This document shows positions 26,908 to 36,457 of a DNA stretch of 64,000 nucleotides, piece by piece. Origin of the DNA: CAZHRK01 sp964534555 (GTDB lineage: Bacteria > Babelota > Babeliae > Babelales > RVW-14); assembly GCA_964534555.1 (NCBI GenBank), contig CAZHRK010000003.1, positions 91,149 to 155,148 of the forward strand. The letters are read 5' to 3'. Numbering within the stretch: position 1 is the stretch's first letter; each line of letters opens with the position of its first letter. The position numbers and the translations under genes were made by a program. The notes under the pieces were generated by a model that was not told the DNA's origin, ran no database searches, and saw nothing but the letters and a program-made list of their open reading frames with translations.

Positions 26908-28032
26908 ATGCTTAGTGTGGGGGGATGCATGGAGCGTCAGGTTAATAGATCGCAGAGCGCTGCAAAAAATCTTGTTTCAGTTGTATTAGCACTTACCCTT
27001 ATTGGGCTTGTTTTTATTTACTCATCAAGCTGTGTATTTGCCCTTGAAAAATGTGGGTCATCATTTTATTTTCTCAAAAAACAGCTCTTTTTCCTTTTGC
27101 CAAGTACGCTCTTTTTTCTTTTTTTTGCAAAAATTCGGCTTGATGTTTTACGCAAGCTGACGCCAATTTTCTTTTTTGCGTCTCTTGGATTAACCTTAAT
27201 GACGTTTGTTCCTGGTCTTGGGCTGAAAATGCACGGATCAAATCGTTGGATTAATCTTGGATTCATGAGCTTTCAACCAAGTGAGTTACTAAAGTTTTTT
27301 AGTATTCTTTTTATTGCTCTTTTGATGGAGCGTAGAATTCGCCATCTTAACTCTCTGTATAAACTTTATTTGCCCTTATTTACATTTTTGGGCATCGTGA
27401 GCTTGGTCTTGCTCAAGCAACCTGACTTTGGGTCTGTTGTTACTCTGGCATCGACGACGCTTGTTATGATGTTTATTGCAGAGTGTAATCTTACATATTT
27501 GGGGCTTTCAGCGCTTGGAGCTGTTCCCCTTGTCTTGTACCTTATTTTATCACAATCCTACCGCCTTAATCGTGTCCTTGTTTTTCTTAATCCCTGGGCA
27601 GATCCTCAAGGAAAGGGATTTCAGATTATACAATCGCTTATAGCCATAAGCAGTGGGAGCATTTGGGGTGTTGGTCTTGCGGGTTCAAAGCAGAAGTATT
27701 TTTATCTTCCCATGCAGCATACAGACTTTATTTTCCCTATTATTGCTGAAGAGATTGGTCTTATAGGGTGTTGCTTCATCCTGATTCTTATTATGGCTAT
27801 TTGTTATTTTGGCTTTAAGGTTGCGCTTAATGCCCAGAACTATTTTTCATTCTTTATGGCAACGGGCTTTACTGTTTTTATTACAATACAATCTGTAATA
27901 AATGTTATGGTTGCTTGCGGTATGCTTCCGACCAAAGGCCTGGGGCTTCCTTTTATAAGCTATGGCGGCACATCCCTCATGTGTATGTGGGGAATGATTG
28001 GTTGTATCGTTAATGCTGCCCGATCGAGATAA
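26908..28032 (+). CDS. ftsW: FtsW/RodA/SpoVE family peptidoglycan glycosyltransferase, FtsW-like
   Basis: A SEDS-family membrane protein (374 residues, about 10 helices) that polymerises lipid II. Signature motifs are GSNRWI, FQPSELLKF, KQPDFGSVV and the C-terminal TKGLGLPFISYGGTSL. Position next to murD favours FtsW over RodA. The start is uncertain: the ATG at 26908 has AAAAGAG upstream, while an in-frame ATG at 26929 has GGGGGG close by. Confidence 0.92.
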   Translation: MLSVGGCMERQVNRSQSAAKNLVSVVLALTLIGLVFIYSSSCVFALEKCGSSFYFLKKQLFFLLPSTLFFLFFAKIRLDVLRKLTPIFFFASLGLTLMTFVPGLGLKMHGSNRWINLGFMSFQPSELLKFFSILFIALLMERRIRHLNSLYKLYLPLFTFLGIVSLVLLKQPDFGSVVTLASTTLVMMFIAECNLTYLGLSALGAVPLVLYLILSQSYRLNRVLVFLNPWADPQGKGFQIIQSLIAISSGSIWGVGLAGSKQKYFYLPMQHTDFIFPIIAEEIGLIGCCFILILIMAICYFGFKVALNAQNYFSFFMATGFTVFITIQSVINVMVACGMLPTKGLGLPFISYGGTSLMCMWGMIGCIVNAARSR

Positions 28033-28139
28033 TTTCACATAGAAAAAAAATAACACCTATTCCCTGTTGACTCATTTGCTGGCTTGAGCATACTGATCGA
28101 GCAAATATGATAGTAGTTGTTCTGAAAACGGGGAATATC

Positions 28140-30566
28140 GTGTTTTTGAAGCTCTTTCTGCCTATTATAGCTCTAGTGATTACGACTCTTTTTGGGGTTT
28201 CTTATGCCCAAGAAGAATCAACTCTTTCTGCCGCTCCAGTCTCTCAGCTTCAGGGTAATGTGCAGTTAACCCCTGAGATGATCAAGCAATTTGAGCAAAT
28301 GTACGGGGTTCTCCTTAATGAAAACGTTGAGCGCGATCGTCATGCTGCAAATTTACCTGATGTTTACACACAGCCACTGACTCAGGCGCTGGAAGTTTTC
28401 AAGGATTTGGCTAAGAAAATGTCAGTTGATGCAGTTATTGCTGCACGCTCTAAAGCTATTTTAGCAGCGGCCGAAAAGCTTGAGGCCGGCGACTACAAAG
28501 ATTCGGTGCGTACTATTCTTGATAAATTAATTGAATACTCAACTCAACATGCTTTTGTAACGCTCTTTAATCCGTATGCTTTTGATGCTGCGCTTACTGA
28601 TTTAGAGCAGGTTCGGAATCTTATTTCCCGCAGCATGAATGGTGAGCTGGGCAACCGTTATAAAGAAATTAGCACCTTTATTGCTGACGCGTATGAAAAA
28701 ATAAAGCAGCTTCCCCATGTTCTACGTGATAGTGATGCTGATATTCAGGGCTTGCTTGCAGTCATATCTGGTTTAAAAGACCGTGATACTCAGGTTCTTT
28801 CTCAAGAGATTATTAAATTTTCTACGCCGCACCTTACGACGGCTCTGACTTGCTTAAAGACAGCTCATCAGATCCTCAAAGATGCATCTCATGATATGTC
28901 ACTTTCACCCGAGCAGCGCGCTGCAGCTGGTTATTTTGCACGAGAGCTTGGTGTTCATTGTAAAACATTAACCTCATTCCGTGCTATTGCCTGGGTGAGC
29001 AAATTTGATCTAAATATCCTTCTTGGCTCTGTCCAGCTCATTAGCGACATGCTTGAGCCTTATATTTATTGTTATAAGTTTCAGACAGACCAAGCGCTTT
29101 TATCATCAAAAGCTTTATACATGGACGCCCTTTTAAGAGGCACGATTATATCATTGGTTTTTGGCCAAGGGTTGCTTAGTGATCTTCGTTCATCAGTCCA
29201 AAAAGTGACTATTGATGGTGAAGATCTTGAAGCATTTGCAAATCCGCTTCAAGATTCAATTTTTGGAGTTAGCAGACTTGTGTCTCACGGTCAGCTTATG
29301 TTTACTCAAAACTTTATTCATAATGCTGGTGCAACTGGTAGGTCAGAGGGCGTTTTAAACAAGATTTATTTTGGCTACCTTGCGCCGTATCGTCGTCAGC
29401 TTATCCAGCTTGTTACAGCCATTACCTGGCATAATATTTCTAAAACTGAAGGTCAGTCTAGGTGGCCAGCAGAAAATCCTTATTTTGCTATGGTTGTTGG
29501 CACTGTGATTTCACGTATTAATGCGACCGCAAGCAACTATTTAGCGGGTAAAGCGTATACTATGCTTGGTGATAAAGTTACTTATAACATGGAGCGCTAC
29601 ACGCTCGGTATTGCAAAAATTGATCTCATAGCAGAAGTTCTTGATATCAGTGTTATTAGCTTGCTTATGCAGAAAAATCCTATGGTAGAGGCTATTGCAT
29701 CAATATCACCAGAAGTTATTTTGAGCGGCCATTATACCTACAGGCACGGAATGCTTAATCTGTTTAAAAAGCTTCAATCAGGAAGTGATATTTCTAAAAA
29801 AGCAGACCGTGAAGCGTACAATGAATTCTTAAGAAAGAATTGGGATGTATTTGTTGAGTACCGCCTTCTTGATTATGCAGCTTCAAATATTGGTGAGCAG
29901 TTTGGGCGATTAATTGCTGAACCCATTTGGAATCTAGTGGGTAAAGTCTCTGGCAAGATTTATAATATGTTTATTTCAGACTCTGAAAAAGATGCCATGT
30001 GCGCAGAGATTCAGTCTGATTATGATAGTATTGCAGGTCTTTTGATTGATGAGCTCGAGCTCGTGCTTGCTCCGTCGAAAAAACGGGTTGCTCTTGCGGC
30101 AGCAGAAGGTCAATTGCCGTTGCAGCCTAATACTAGTCAAGCTGTTGAAGTCCCTGATCAGGCAAGCGCCGATGCCCAATCCCTAGGCATGCTGCTAGGT
30201 GCTGATAGTGGGATACGCCCGATGCTTATTAATATGATGCGTAATGCGCATATGCTTGATGGGATAGATGCTGAAAAAAATGAGATCCGTCGTGAGCAAA
30301 AAATTAATTACACGATAGTTAAAACAGCTCTTCAGCTGGCACTAAAATATGGCGTGATTCGTTACCCTGATGCAATTGATTTATGGGATATCTATATGAA
30401 GAATGAGCTTGCGCCACGGCTCTTTGTTGTTGAATTTAAGGCGCGCGTACTTTCAAACATTAAGAAGGCAGTAACTGGTAAAAGCTTTTCATGGCTCTCA
30501 AGTTTCTGTTTTTCTAAATATTATTTCAGCCAAGGGCCAATCTTCAGGACACTTAAATCAGCCTAG
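28140..30566 (+). CDS. Large secreted helical protein, unknown
   Basis: I do not recognise the family. The GTG at 28140 follows GGGGA at a good distance and begins a clean signal peptide (FLKLFLPIIALVITTLFGVSYAQE). An ATG at 28107 is the alternative. The mature part (~780 residues) is predicted mostly alpha-helical, with no repeats or catalytic motif that I can see. A short low-complexity segment near residues 670-690 separates the main body from the last ~120 residues. It is followed by a strong bidirectional terminator. It resembles, in size and helical character, the secreted proteins at 46410 and 48947, but I could not align them with confidence. Confidence 0.72.
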   Translation: MFLKLFLPIIALVITTLFGVSYAQEESTLSAAPVSQLQGNVQLTPEMIKQFEQMYGVLLNENVERDRHAANLPDVYTQPLTQALEVFKDLAKKMSVDAVIAARSKAILAAAEKLEAGDYKDSVRTILDKLIEYSTQHAFVTLFNPYAFDAALTDLEQVRNLISRSMNGELGNRYKEISTFIADAYEKIKQLPHVLRDSDADIQGLLAVISGLKDRDTQVLSQEIIKFSTPHLTTALTCLKTAHQILKDASHDMSLSPEQRAAAGYFARELGVHCKTLTSFRAIAWVSKFDLNILLGSVQLISDMLEPYIYCYKFQTDQALLSSKALYMDALLRGTIISLVFGQGLLSDLRSSVQKVTIDGEDLEAFANPLQDSIFGVSRLVSHGQLMFTQNFIHNAGATGRSEGVLNKIYFGYLAPYRRQLIQLVTAITWHNISKTEGQSRWPAENPYFAMVVGTVISRINATASNYLAGKAYTMLGDKVTYNMERYTLGIAKIDLIAEVLDISVISLLMQKNPMVEAIASISPEVILSGHYTYRHGMLNLFKKLQSGSDISKKADREAYNEFLRKNWDVFVEYRLLDYAASNIGEQFGRLIAEPIWNLVGKVSGKIYNMFISDSEKDAMCAEIQSDYDSIAGLLIDELELVLAPSKKRVALAAAEGQLPLQPNTSQAVEVPDQASADAQSLGMLLGADSGIRPMLINMMRNAHMLDGIDAEKNEIRREQKINYTIVKTALQLALKYGVIRYPDAIDLWDIYMKNELAPRLFVVEFKARVLSNIKKAVTGKSFSWLSSFCFSKYYFSQGPIFRTLKSA

Positions 30567-30586
30567 GCAGTAGATTATAAATCAAT

Positions 30587-30620
30587 AAAAGAGGCACCTT
30601 TAGACAAGGTGCCTCTTTTT
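30587..30620. terminator. Bidirectional Rho-independent terminator
   Basis: A 14-bp stem (arms begin AAAAGAGGCACC) with a 5-nt loop, A-run before and T-run after, between the convergent 808-residue gene and the ABC-2 permease gene. Confidence 0.9.
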
Positions 30621-30623
30621 ATT

Positions 30624-31406
30624 TTAGCTCTCAAGTTGGCTTAAGCCTATTTTTCGTGCTTGATTAAATGCAAAGAAAAAGAGCTTGCTTAAAGCAAAGG
30701 CATAAAAGATGCCAAGCGCTATAGCTTTTATGAAATGAATTCCGCTGAAGATATTTTGCTTGATAAGTATCCGTAGTCCCTCAAAAAAGTATGTTAAAGG
30801 CATGCAGTAGGATAATGGTTGTAGTGCTTGAGGAATAACATCGATTGAATAGGTAATTGAGGAGAGTGTTGCAACACCCCAAGGGATCATCCAAGGGACT
30901 GATTCAATTTTTGTTCCTAGTTTGCCAAGGCAGGCTACAACTGCAAATCCAAGCCCCCAGCCACACAGCACAGCTATTGCAAAGAAAAATAGGACCATGC
31001 TTCCAAGCGAAAAAACATTAACATCACAGAAGAACCATGCGATCCCTGATACGTACAGAAATGCAAGGCCAGCCTTTATGCATCCCATAATCATATGCGC
31101 AATTGCCCACTCTTGAATTGATACAGGGGTTGAAAAGAGCGAAACAAGATTTCTTCCCCAGAGCTCACGCACATAAGGAACTCCTATATCCAGCGTTGCT
31201 CTTAGTGATGTTTGCCAGAATATAGTTGCAATAAGCATTGATACACCAACGCTGCTATCACTCGTAATTACCCAGCGACTTGTAAATCCCCAAATAAGCA
31301 TGTCAACCATCGGCCAATAAAGAAGATCAATAAGCCTGCTTAGATTTTTAATATCGCTGTATACATTACGTATAATAAGTGCTTTGACTCTATGATATGC
31401 AATCAT
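30624..31406 (-). CDS. ABC-2 type transporter permease
   Basis: A 260-residue membrane protein with about six helices, in the ABC-2 permease family (polysaccharide or drug exporters). The N-terminal amphipathic segment (ALIIRNVYSDIKNLSRLIDLLYWP) and the C-terminal YFFEGLRILI loop fit the family. The ATPase gene ends 9 bp upstream, so both make one exporter. The substrate cannot be read from the sequence. Confidence 0.85.
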   Translation of the reverse strand: MIAYHRVKALIIRNVYSDIKNLSRLIDLLYWPMVDMLIWGFTSRWVITSDSSVGVSMLIATIFWQTSLRATLDIGVPYVRELWGRNLVSLFSTPVSIQEWAIAHMIMGCIKAGLAFLYVSGIAWFFCDVNVFSLGSMVLFFFAIAVLCGWGLGFAVVACLGKLGTKIESVPWMIPWGVATLSSITYSIDVIPQALQPLSYCMPLTYFFEGLRILIKQNIFSGIHFIKAIALGIFYAFALSKLFFFAFNQARKIGLSQLES

Positions 31407-31415
31407 GGTGCTTCC

Positions 31416-32342
31416 TTATGACTGTGATATGGCAATAAAATAATCTTCGAGTGAAGGCCTATCAATCGATATTTCTTGATAATCAAGACCAGATAAAACG
31501 ATTGAATTGATAATCGAAGGAATCTCTTTTTCAGTAGTAGCTATACATACCCATCGATCATTAAGTGAGTAAGCAATTTTATTGTTAGATAAAAACTCTA
31601 CTGCTTTATGGGTATTTTGGCCAAAAATAAAGTTTACTCGGGCTCTGCTCACACTTGCAGCAAGCTTATCTGGCGCGTCATTTGCTATGATAGATCCTTT
31701 CTTCAACACTAAAACTCTGTCACATATGTTTGCCACTTCATCCATATTATGTGATGTCAGTATGATGCTTATATTTTCTTCACGTCTTAGCTTAAGGAGT
31801 AGGTTTCTAATTAGTTTTGCAATATCAGGGTCAAGTGACGCAGTTGGTTCATCAAGGAGCAGGAGTCGAGGATTATGTAGTAATGATTTTGCAATCATTA
31901 CGCGCGTTTTTTGCCCCGCAGATAAGCTCCCGAATTTTTGCCCTATGATTTCTTCTAGATTGAGTAAGTTGACCCACTTGGTTATAGCAGCAGTTAATTT
32001 TTTACCTTTTAGCCCATAAATGAGCCCGTAAATCACAAAATTGTCATAAACAGAAAGCTCATTCTGTAGGTTCACATAGGTACTTGCAAATCCAACATTT
32101 TCTAAAGCTTTGCTACGCTGAGTTGATAGGTCGTACCCGCAAATTGAAATTGTCCCACTCGTCATTTCTAACGTACTGAGAATCATCTGCATCGTTGTTG
32201 TTTTGCCTGCTCCGTTTGGCCCCAGAATGCCAAGTATTTCACCATGATCAAGATGAAAAGAAATAGCGTCTATGGCTTTAAACTGCTTGTTAGTTGACCC
32301 AAATATTTTTGATAGATTGGTGACTTTAAGAGGGTATTCCAT
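31416..32342 (-). CDS. ABC transporter ATP-binding protein (partner of the ABC-2 permease)
   Basis: A 308-residue ATPase with Walker A GPNGAGKTT, signature LSAGQKTRVMIAKSLL, Walker B LLLLDEPTASLD, an H-loop (TSHNMDEV), and a ~80-residue C-terminal extension. I chose the ATG at 32342, since 26 further N-terminal residues have no ABC similarity. The permease gene follows after 9 bp, as one operon. Confidence 0.9.
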   Translation of the reverse strand: MEYPLKVTNLSKIFGSTNKQFKAIDAISFHLDHGEILGILGPNGAGKTTTMQMILSTLEMTSGTISICGYDLSTQRSKALENVGFASTYVNLQNELSVYDNFVIYGLIYGLKGKKLTAAITKWVNLLNLEEIIGQKFGSLSAGQKTRVMIAKSLLHNPRLLLLDEPTASLDPDIAKLIRNLLLKLRREENISIILTSHNMDEVANICDRVLVLKKGSIIANDAPDKLAASVSRARVNFIFGQNTHKAVEFLSNNKIAYSLNDRWVCIATTEKEIPSIINSIVLSGLDYQEISIDRPSLEDYFIAISQS

Positions 32343-32532
32343 AAGTATTTTCCCACGATAAGGCGCATTAGCATTGAGCAAATTATACCATAAATTATAG
32401 TGCAGCCTCATTAACAGCATACATGAGCTTTAATTTGTTCCCCTGATCTACCTAATTTTCCTGGGTTATACCTAACAAATAGCGCTGTAATTAACAAAAA
32501 AACTCAATTTCTGAGCGCTGCGGCTGGCTTCC

Positions 32533-32561
32533 TTGCAAAAGATCTTTTTGTCATGTAGAAT
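32533..32561 (+). promoter_or_regulatory. Predicted sigma70-type promoter of the first ankyrin-type gene
   Basis: TTGCAA, 17 bp, TAGAAT, giving a leader of about 190 nt before the ATG at 32759. In the rest of the 416-bp gap (32343-32758) I see no gene; a 61-codon minus-strand frame there has no support. Confidence 0.55.
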
Positions 32562-32758
32562 TGCGCTCCATTTTCTTCTGCGATAGAAAAAGCAGCCGTA
32601 ATCAAAGCTCATTTAGAGCTTGGTTAGCGCTTGTTCTATCTCTGGAACATATCTAAATCTAACGCATGATTGCTTAAAGATGTCATTTCGTACGGCTATA
32701 AGCGATAAGAGCGTTTTCTTATTTGATTTAAAATTCATTTTTACTGAGGGGTAAAAAA

Positions 32759-34456
32759 ATGGTTTTAATAGTACATATAGTACTTTTCTCAAGTACATTA
32801 TTTTCGCCTTTTGTCAGGCCAAGTAGCAGGGTTTCGGATGATACTTCTGCAGCTCAATCACATGAAGCTGATGTTCATAACGGGTCTGCAAAAAGAGATC
32901 GCTCAATTGATTATGCTGATATACGCAGAGCGGTAGGCGCACGAGAGCTTAAAGAGTTACAAGATAATTTTTTATCTGTTGACCGTACGGCAGATGAGCG
33001 TGATGAATTTTGTGAGCATGTAAGAAGGCGAGTTTTAGCTCTTTATGCTACCGCAGGCGCGGTAGGCGCAAGTGATGCTCAAGTAATCATACAATCTATT
33101 TTCCCGGAGTATTGCCCATTAGATACTGACTTGCTGGCTCGTCATCATCCAGCACCTGTAAGAGCGGTAGGTCTGCGAGCTCCTATTCATGAACACAAGC
33201 GCTTATGCACCATTTCAGATTCAGAATTTGAGGGTGTTACAAAGGAAGCGCTTTTTGATATTCAGCAGAGGCTATCTTTCATGGAAGGCGACTTGAAAAG
33301 ACGAGAGGAATTATCACAGAAAATACAAAAGCAAATTACCGCCTGGTATCATTCAGCATTTAAAGCGAGAGATTGCGATGAGCTGGTTGATTTATACGAG
33401 AAATTTCCTGACAACTGCAGGTCTTTTCTATTTGAGCTTAAAAGCCCACTTCACTTGGCGGCAGAGTGTGATTCAAAGAAACTTATCTCATGCCTGAGAG
33501 ATATTTATAAGGATTCACCTGAGCGTATTGGTTGTATCAATACTAAAGATGAAAAAGGTATGTATCCGATCCATACTGCGTGTTACTACGCAAGTCTTCC
33601 CGTGATTGATGAGCTGCTAGATTTTCTTGGTTTTCATGAGGTCATTCGCCCAATTGAGATAGAGGCTCGTAACATTACGTGCGCCCAGATTACTCAGGGG
33701 AAAAAACACCCAATACAAAAAATTTATCCTTTTATGATTGCAGCATTATTGGGGCGGACTGGATTGTGTAAAACGCTCTTAGCTATAAAAAATTCTTCTG
33801 GTGAGCCTTTTCATACTACTAAAATTATAGAAACAAAAATTCCTTTTTATTTGCCTAAAAAAACATCCCCTGAGTATCGTAAAATTCTTTCTGCAAAACC
33901 TAAAAAAACTTGCAGTGCAAAAGATTCGATTGTTTTTTCTGATACAACTATTTTTCATATTATTGCTTGCCCACTTTTTCACCATAAAAATCTTCTGCAT
34001 TATTTTACCGGCTTCAGCCCAGTTCCGAGCTACATAGACCGCGCTTTATGTCCGTCTCTATACGATGATTTTCTTACAGAAGAAGTAAGGGTAGGAATTA
34101 TTACTATCTTACTAGATCATATGCCCAAAAAGAAAAGCCCGGCATTGTCTTTAACCTTCATGGAGCCGCTTGAGGTAGCTGTTGATTATGATCAGGTACG
34201 TATTGCTGAACTCTTTGTTCGGCATGGTTATTTTACCGATTTTAATAGGGCTTTCATTGCTCGTCAGTTATTGAGGCTAGAGCTGCCAGATCTTGCTAGG
34301 GAAGTTTTTCCTTGTGTGACTCATGAATCGTTAACACCAAGTGCTCCAGTAAGTGCTTCTGTTTCTGATGATGCAGCTCCAGAAGTTAGGCGTGAGCCGA
34401 TTAAAGTGCTGACGATCCCTGAGGAGAGGGCATTAATATTAAAAAAGATGCGCTAA
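32759..34456 (+). CDS. Secreted ankyrin-type protein, tandem copy 1
   Basis: This 565-residue protein has a hydrophobic N-terminus (MVLIVHIVLFSSTLFSPFV), probably a signal peptide, and GAGGGG before the ATG. A helical region (residues ~40-200) leads into ankyrin-type repeats: SPLHLAAECDSKKLISCL and YPIHTACYYASLPVIDELL are the clearest. The second half (IYPFMIAALLGRTGLCKTLL, DTTIFHIIAC, FMEPLEVAVDYDQVRIAELF) is shared with the next gene. Ankyrin proteins exported by intracellular bacteria often act on host proteins; that role is inference here. It is immediately followed by a decayed copy of the lpxI 3' end. Confidence 0.82.
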   Translation: MVLIVHIVLFSSTLFSPFVRPSSRVSDDTSAAQSHEADVHNGSAKRDRSIDYADIRRAVGARELKELQDNFLSVDRTADERDEFCEHVRRRVLALYATAGAVGASDAQVIIQSIFPEYCPLDTDLLARHHPAPVRAVGLRAPIHEHKRLCTISDSEFEGVTKEALFDIQQRLSFMEGDLKRREELSQKIQKQITAWYHSAFKARDCDELVDLYEKFPDNCRSFLFELKSPLHLAAECDSKKLISCLRDIYKDSPERIGCINTKDEKGMYPIHTACYYASLPVIDELLDFLGFHEVIRPIEIEARNITCAQITQGKKHPIQKIYPFMIAALLGRTGLCKTLLAIKNSSGEPFHTTKIIETKIPFYLPKKTSPEYRKILSAKPKKTCSAKDSIVFSDTTIFHIIACPLFHHKNLLHYFTGFSPVPSYIDRALCPSLYDDFLTEEVRVGIITILLDHMPKKKSPALSLTFMEPLEVAVDYDQVRIAELFVRHGYFTDFNRAFIARQLLRLELPDLAREVFPCVTHESLTPSAPVSASVSDDAAPEVRREPIKVLTIPEERALILKKMR

Positions 34457-34457
34457 G

Positions 34458-34592
34458 GTCAGAGCGCCAAGAGAGTAATATTAAGCGCTTGAGCATCGCG
34501 TTTAAATGTTTCTAGGTCATGAATGAGGGTTGTGCGTGCTTCCCAGACTATAGCAGCCACAGCCCCTTTACAGAGCCCCATTTGCGTAGCTT
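34458..34592 (-). pseudogene. Decayed duplicate of the lpxI 3' end
   Basis: Read on the minus strand, this segment encodes 44 residues and a stop. They align without gaps to the last 44-45 residues of the intact LpxI (36441-37247), with about 26 identities, including IVWEARTTLIHDLE against IAWEAHTTLINDLE. It sits directly behind ankyrin copy 1, just as intact lpxI sits behind ankyrin copy 2. No start codon or N-terminal part is present. It is best explained as a leftover of a tandem duplication that covered the ankyrin gene and the end of lpxI. Confidence 0.85.
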
Positions 34593-34735
34593 GATTGTTT
34601 CAAATAGAAACTACAGCTCTTAAAAAATATTATTTAAATTAGTAACTCTACTCTCGCTTTGCAAAAACAAACAGATTCATTAGGCTGCCGATTCTTTTGA
34701 AAATATTGATCGTAAACTCCAATAAGGTTTTAGAT

Positions 34736-36457
34736 ATGTTGATACTATCTCTTGTAATTAATTTCCTATTAAGTACTTCTCTGTATGCTGCCGCGGCATC
34801 CTCACATGATTTGCCACATGTTTTATCTACAGAAGCAGCCGATGCAATAGCAAAATTCTATTGTGTTGAACCAAGCGCAAAAAGAATAGCACGAGATATT
34901 TTGTTGCGAGCGACAAAACGCGATCGAGATGATTTAGTCCTTGAGTTAGATGAAGATGCAAAAAGAGTTGCATATAGTTTATATCAACAAGCATTAGCTC
35001 GGGGTGATGTACGGGTTGTAGATTTGGTTAGTCATAGCCTACCAGAGCTTCTTGATCGGCCGATTTCAGCAAGATCAGCCTATTCTGATTTGCATTTAAA
35101 CATGAGGCGCTTTCCTAAGAGACTTAGAAATGAGCTATCTGGTCGTGATGATAATCTTGCTGCTGAAGTTATAGATGATTATGTTGGCCTTAGTTTGCCA
35201 AAGCGAGTTATGAATTTTTCTAAAGAAGAAATTCTTGGCGCCTCAATAGAAAGGCTTGAAGAAATTATTGAAGTATTTGAATGTTATGCAACTCAAGAAG
35301 AGCAGCTTGTATTTAGAGATCCGATTATAACAAGGTTGACTGAATTTCTCTATGCGGCGCTTGATGCAAAAGATTACGATACTGTTATTTTATTATTAGA
35401 CTCGTATTATCTTTATTATAAAACGATTGATTTTGATGCTAAACACAACCTCTTTTTTATTGCGATTGCTAACTCAATAGCGTTATTTAAAAAAATTGTA
35501 GATCTTGATTTAGATGATCCAGGATTTATCAATAAATTTTCTGCTAACCCTTTTCACAATAGATTATCACCTGAATTTAGTGTTGATGCTATGAAAGTAC
35601 TCATTGATGCCTATGGAGTAAGAAGTCTAATTCAACCATTAGTCGTAAAAAAAGCACATCATTCCCCTCAAGCGCGTCAGATTTATCCATTCATGATTGC
35701 TCTAGCATATGGTGATGTTCCACTTTTAAAATTTCTACTCAGTGTAAAAAACCCAGAAACAGACCTTTATGTGCACTATGAAGAATTATTATTAGATAAA
35801 ATTCCACTTATGTGGCATGCAGATGATGCTGAAATAATTTTAGACTGCAGCCTTCCAAGGCCGCATGGCTGTGATCCTGAGATTATTCTTCATGGGACAA
35901 CTATTTTCCATTGGTTGGCATGCTCACAAATTGCTCCAGAGGTTTTTATAAAATTTTTGACTGGATTATCTAGATCAGATCTTGCCTCTGGTCCCGTTGA
36001 CCCTATCGCACCTGAAAAAATTATGGAGTGTCTAGATCTATTGCTCAAACATTTACGGTCACCAATAAGAATAATCTACAACACAGCTCTTATTGAACCA
36101 CTTGAGTTTGCACTAGCATCAAAAAATTATGCTACGGCAAAAATGCTTATTACCGCGGGCATGGTCAGTGAGATTAATAGAGCTTCATTCGCTATGAGTT
36201 TATTTAAAGAAGGCCAAGTAGAGCTTGCACGACTCTTGATCCCAAGCATCACAGCTGAGTCTATTGAAAGATATGAAGCGATGGAGGCTGCTTCATATGC
36301 AGCTCGTAGAAGCGTCGTTCCAGTAGCTAATGCATCAGAAGCGGAGTATGAAACATTACCACGCTCTCACAGCCTTCGAAACCCTGGAACAACTCGTCGC
36401 GGTAGACTACCTGCTTCTGGCAAGGAATCAACTAGAAAAATTATTCCACTGCGATAA
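34736..36457 (+). CDS. Secreted ankyrin-type protein, tandem copy 2
   Basis: A 573-residue paralogue of the gene at 32759. I chose the ATG at 34736: AAGG lies 8 nt before it and it starts a signal peptide (MLILSLVINFLLSTSLYAAA). A TTG at 34697 is also in frame. Shared blocks with copy 1 include IYPFMIALAYGDVPLLKFLL, TTIFHWLACS, IEPLEFALASKNYATAKMLI and INRASFAMSLF. The ankyrin consensus is weak, so some repeats are degenerate. The C-terminus is basic (RRGRLPASGKESTRKIIPLR). The 3' end overlaps the lpxI 3' end by 17 bp on the opposite strand. Confidence 0.8.
   Translation: MLILSLVINFLLSTSLYAAAASSHDLPHVLSTEAADAIAKFYCVEPSAKRIARDILLRATKRDRDDLVLELDEDAKRVAYSLYQQALARGDVRVVDLVSHSLPELLDRPISARSAYSDLHLNMRRFPKRLRNELSGRDDNLAAEVIDDYVGLSLPKRVMNFSKEEILGASIERLEEIIEVFECYATQEEQLVFRDPIITRLTEFLYAALDAKDYDTVILLLDSYYLYYKTIDFDAKHNLFFIAIANSIALFKKIVDLDLDDPGFINKFSANPFHNRLSPEFSVDAMKVLIDAYGVRSLIQPLVVKKAHHSPQARQIYPFMIALAYGDVPLLKFLLSVKNPETDLYVHYEELLLDKIPLMWHADDAEIILDCSLPRPHGCDPEIILHGTTIFHWLACSQIAPEVFIKFLTGLSRSDLASGPVDPIAPEKIMECLDLLLKHLRSPIRIIYNTALIEPLEFALASKNYATAKMLITAGMVSEINRASFAMSLFKEGQVELARLLIPSITAESIERYEAMEAASYAARRSVVPVANASEAEYETLPRSHSLRNPGTTRRGRLPASGKESTRKIIPLR

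Noticed and set aside
32613..32798. 61-codon minus-strand frame overlapping the start of ankyrin copy 1
   Set aside because: No ribosome binding site, no family and it overlaps the start of a well-supported gene.
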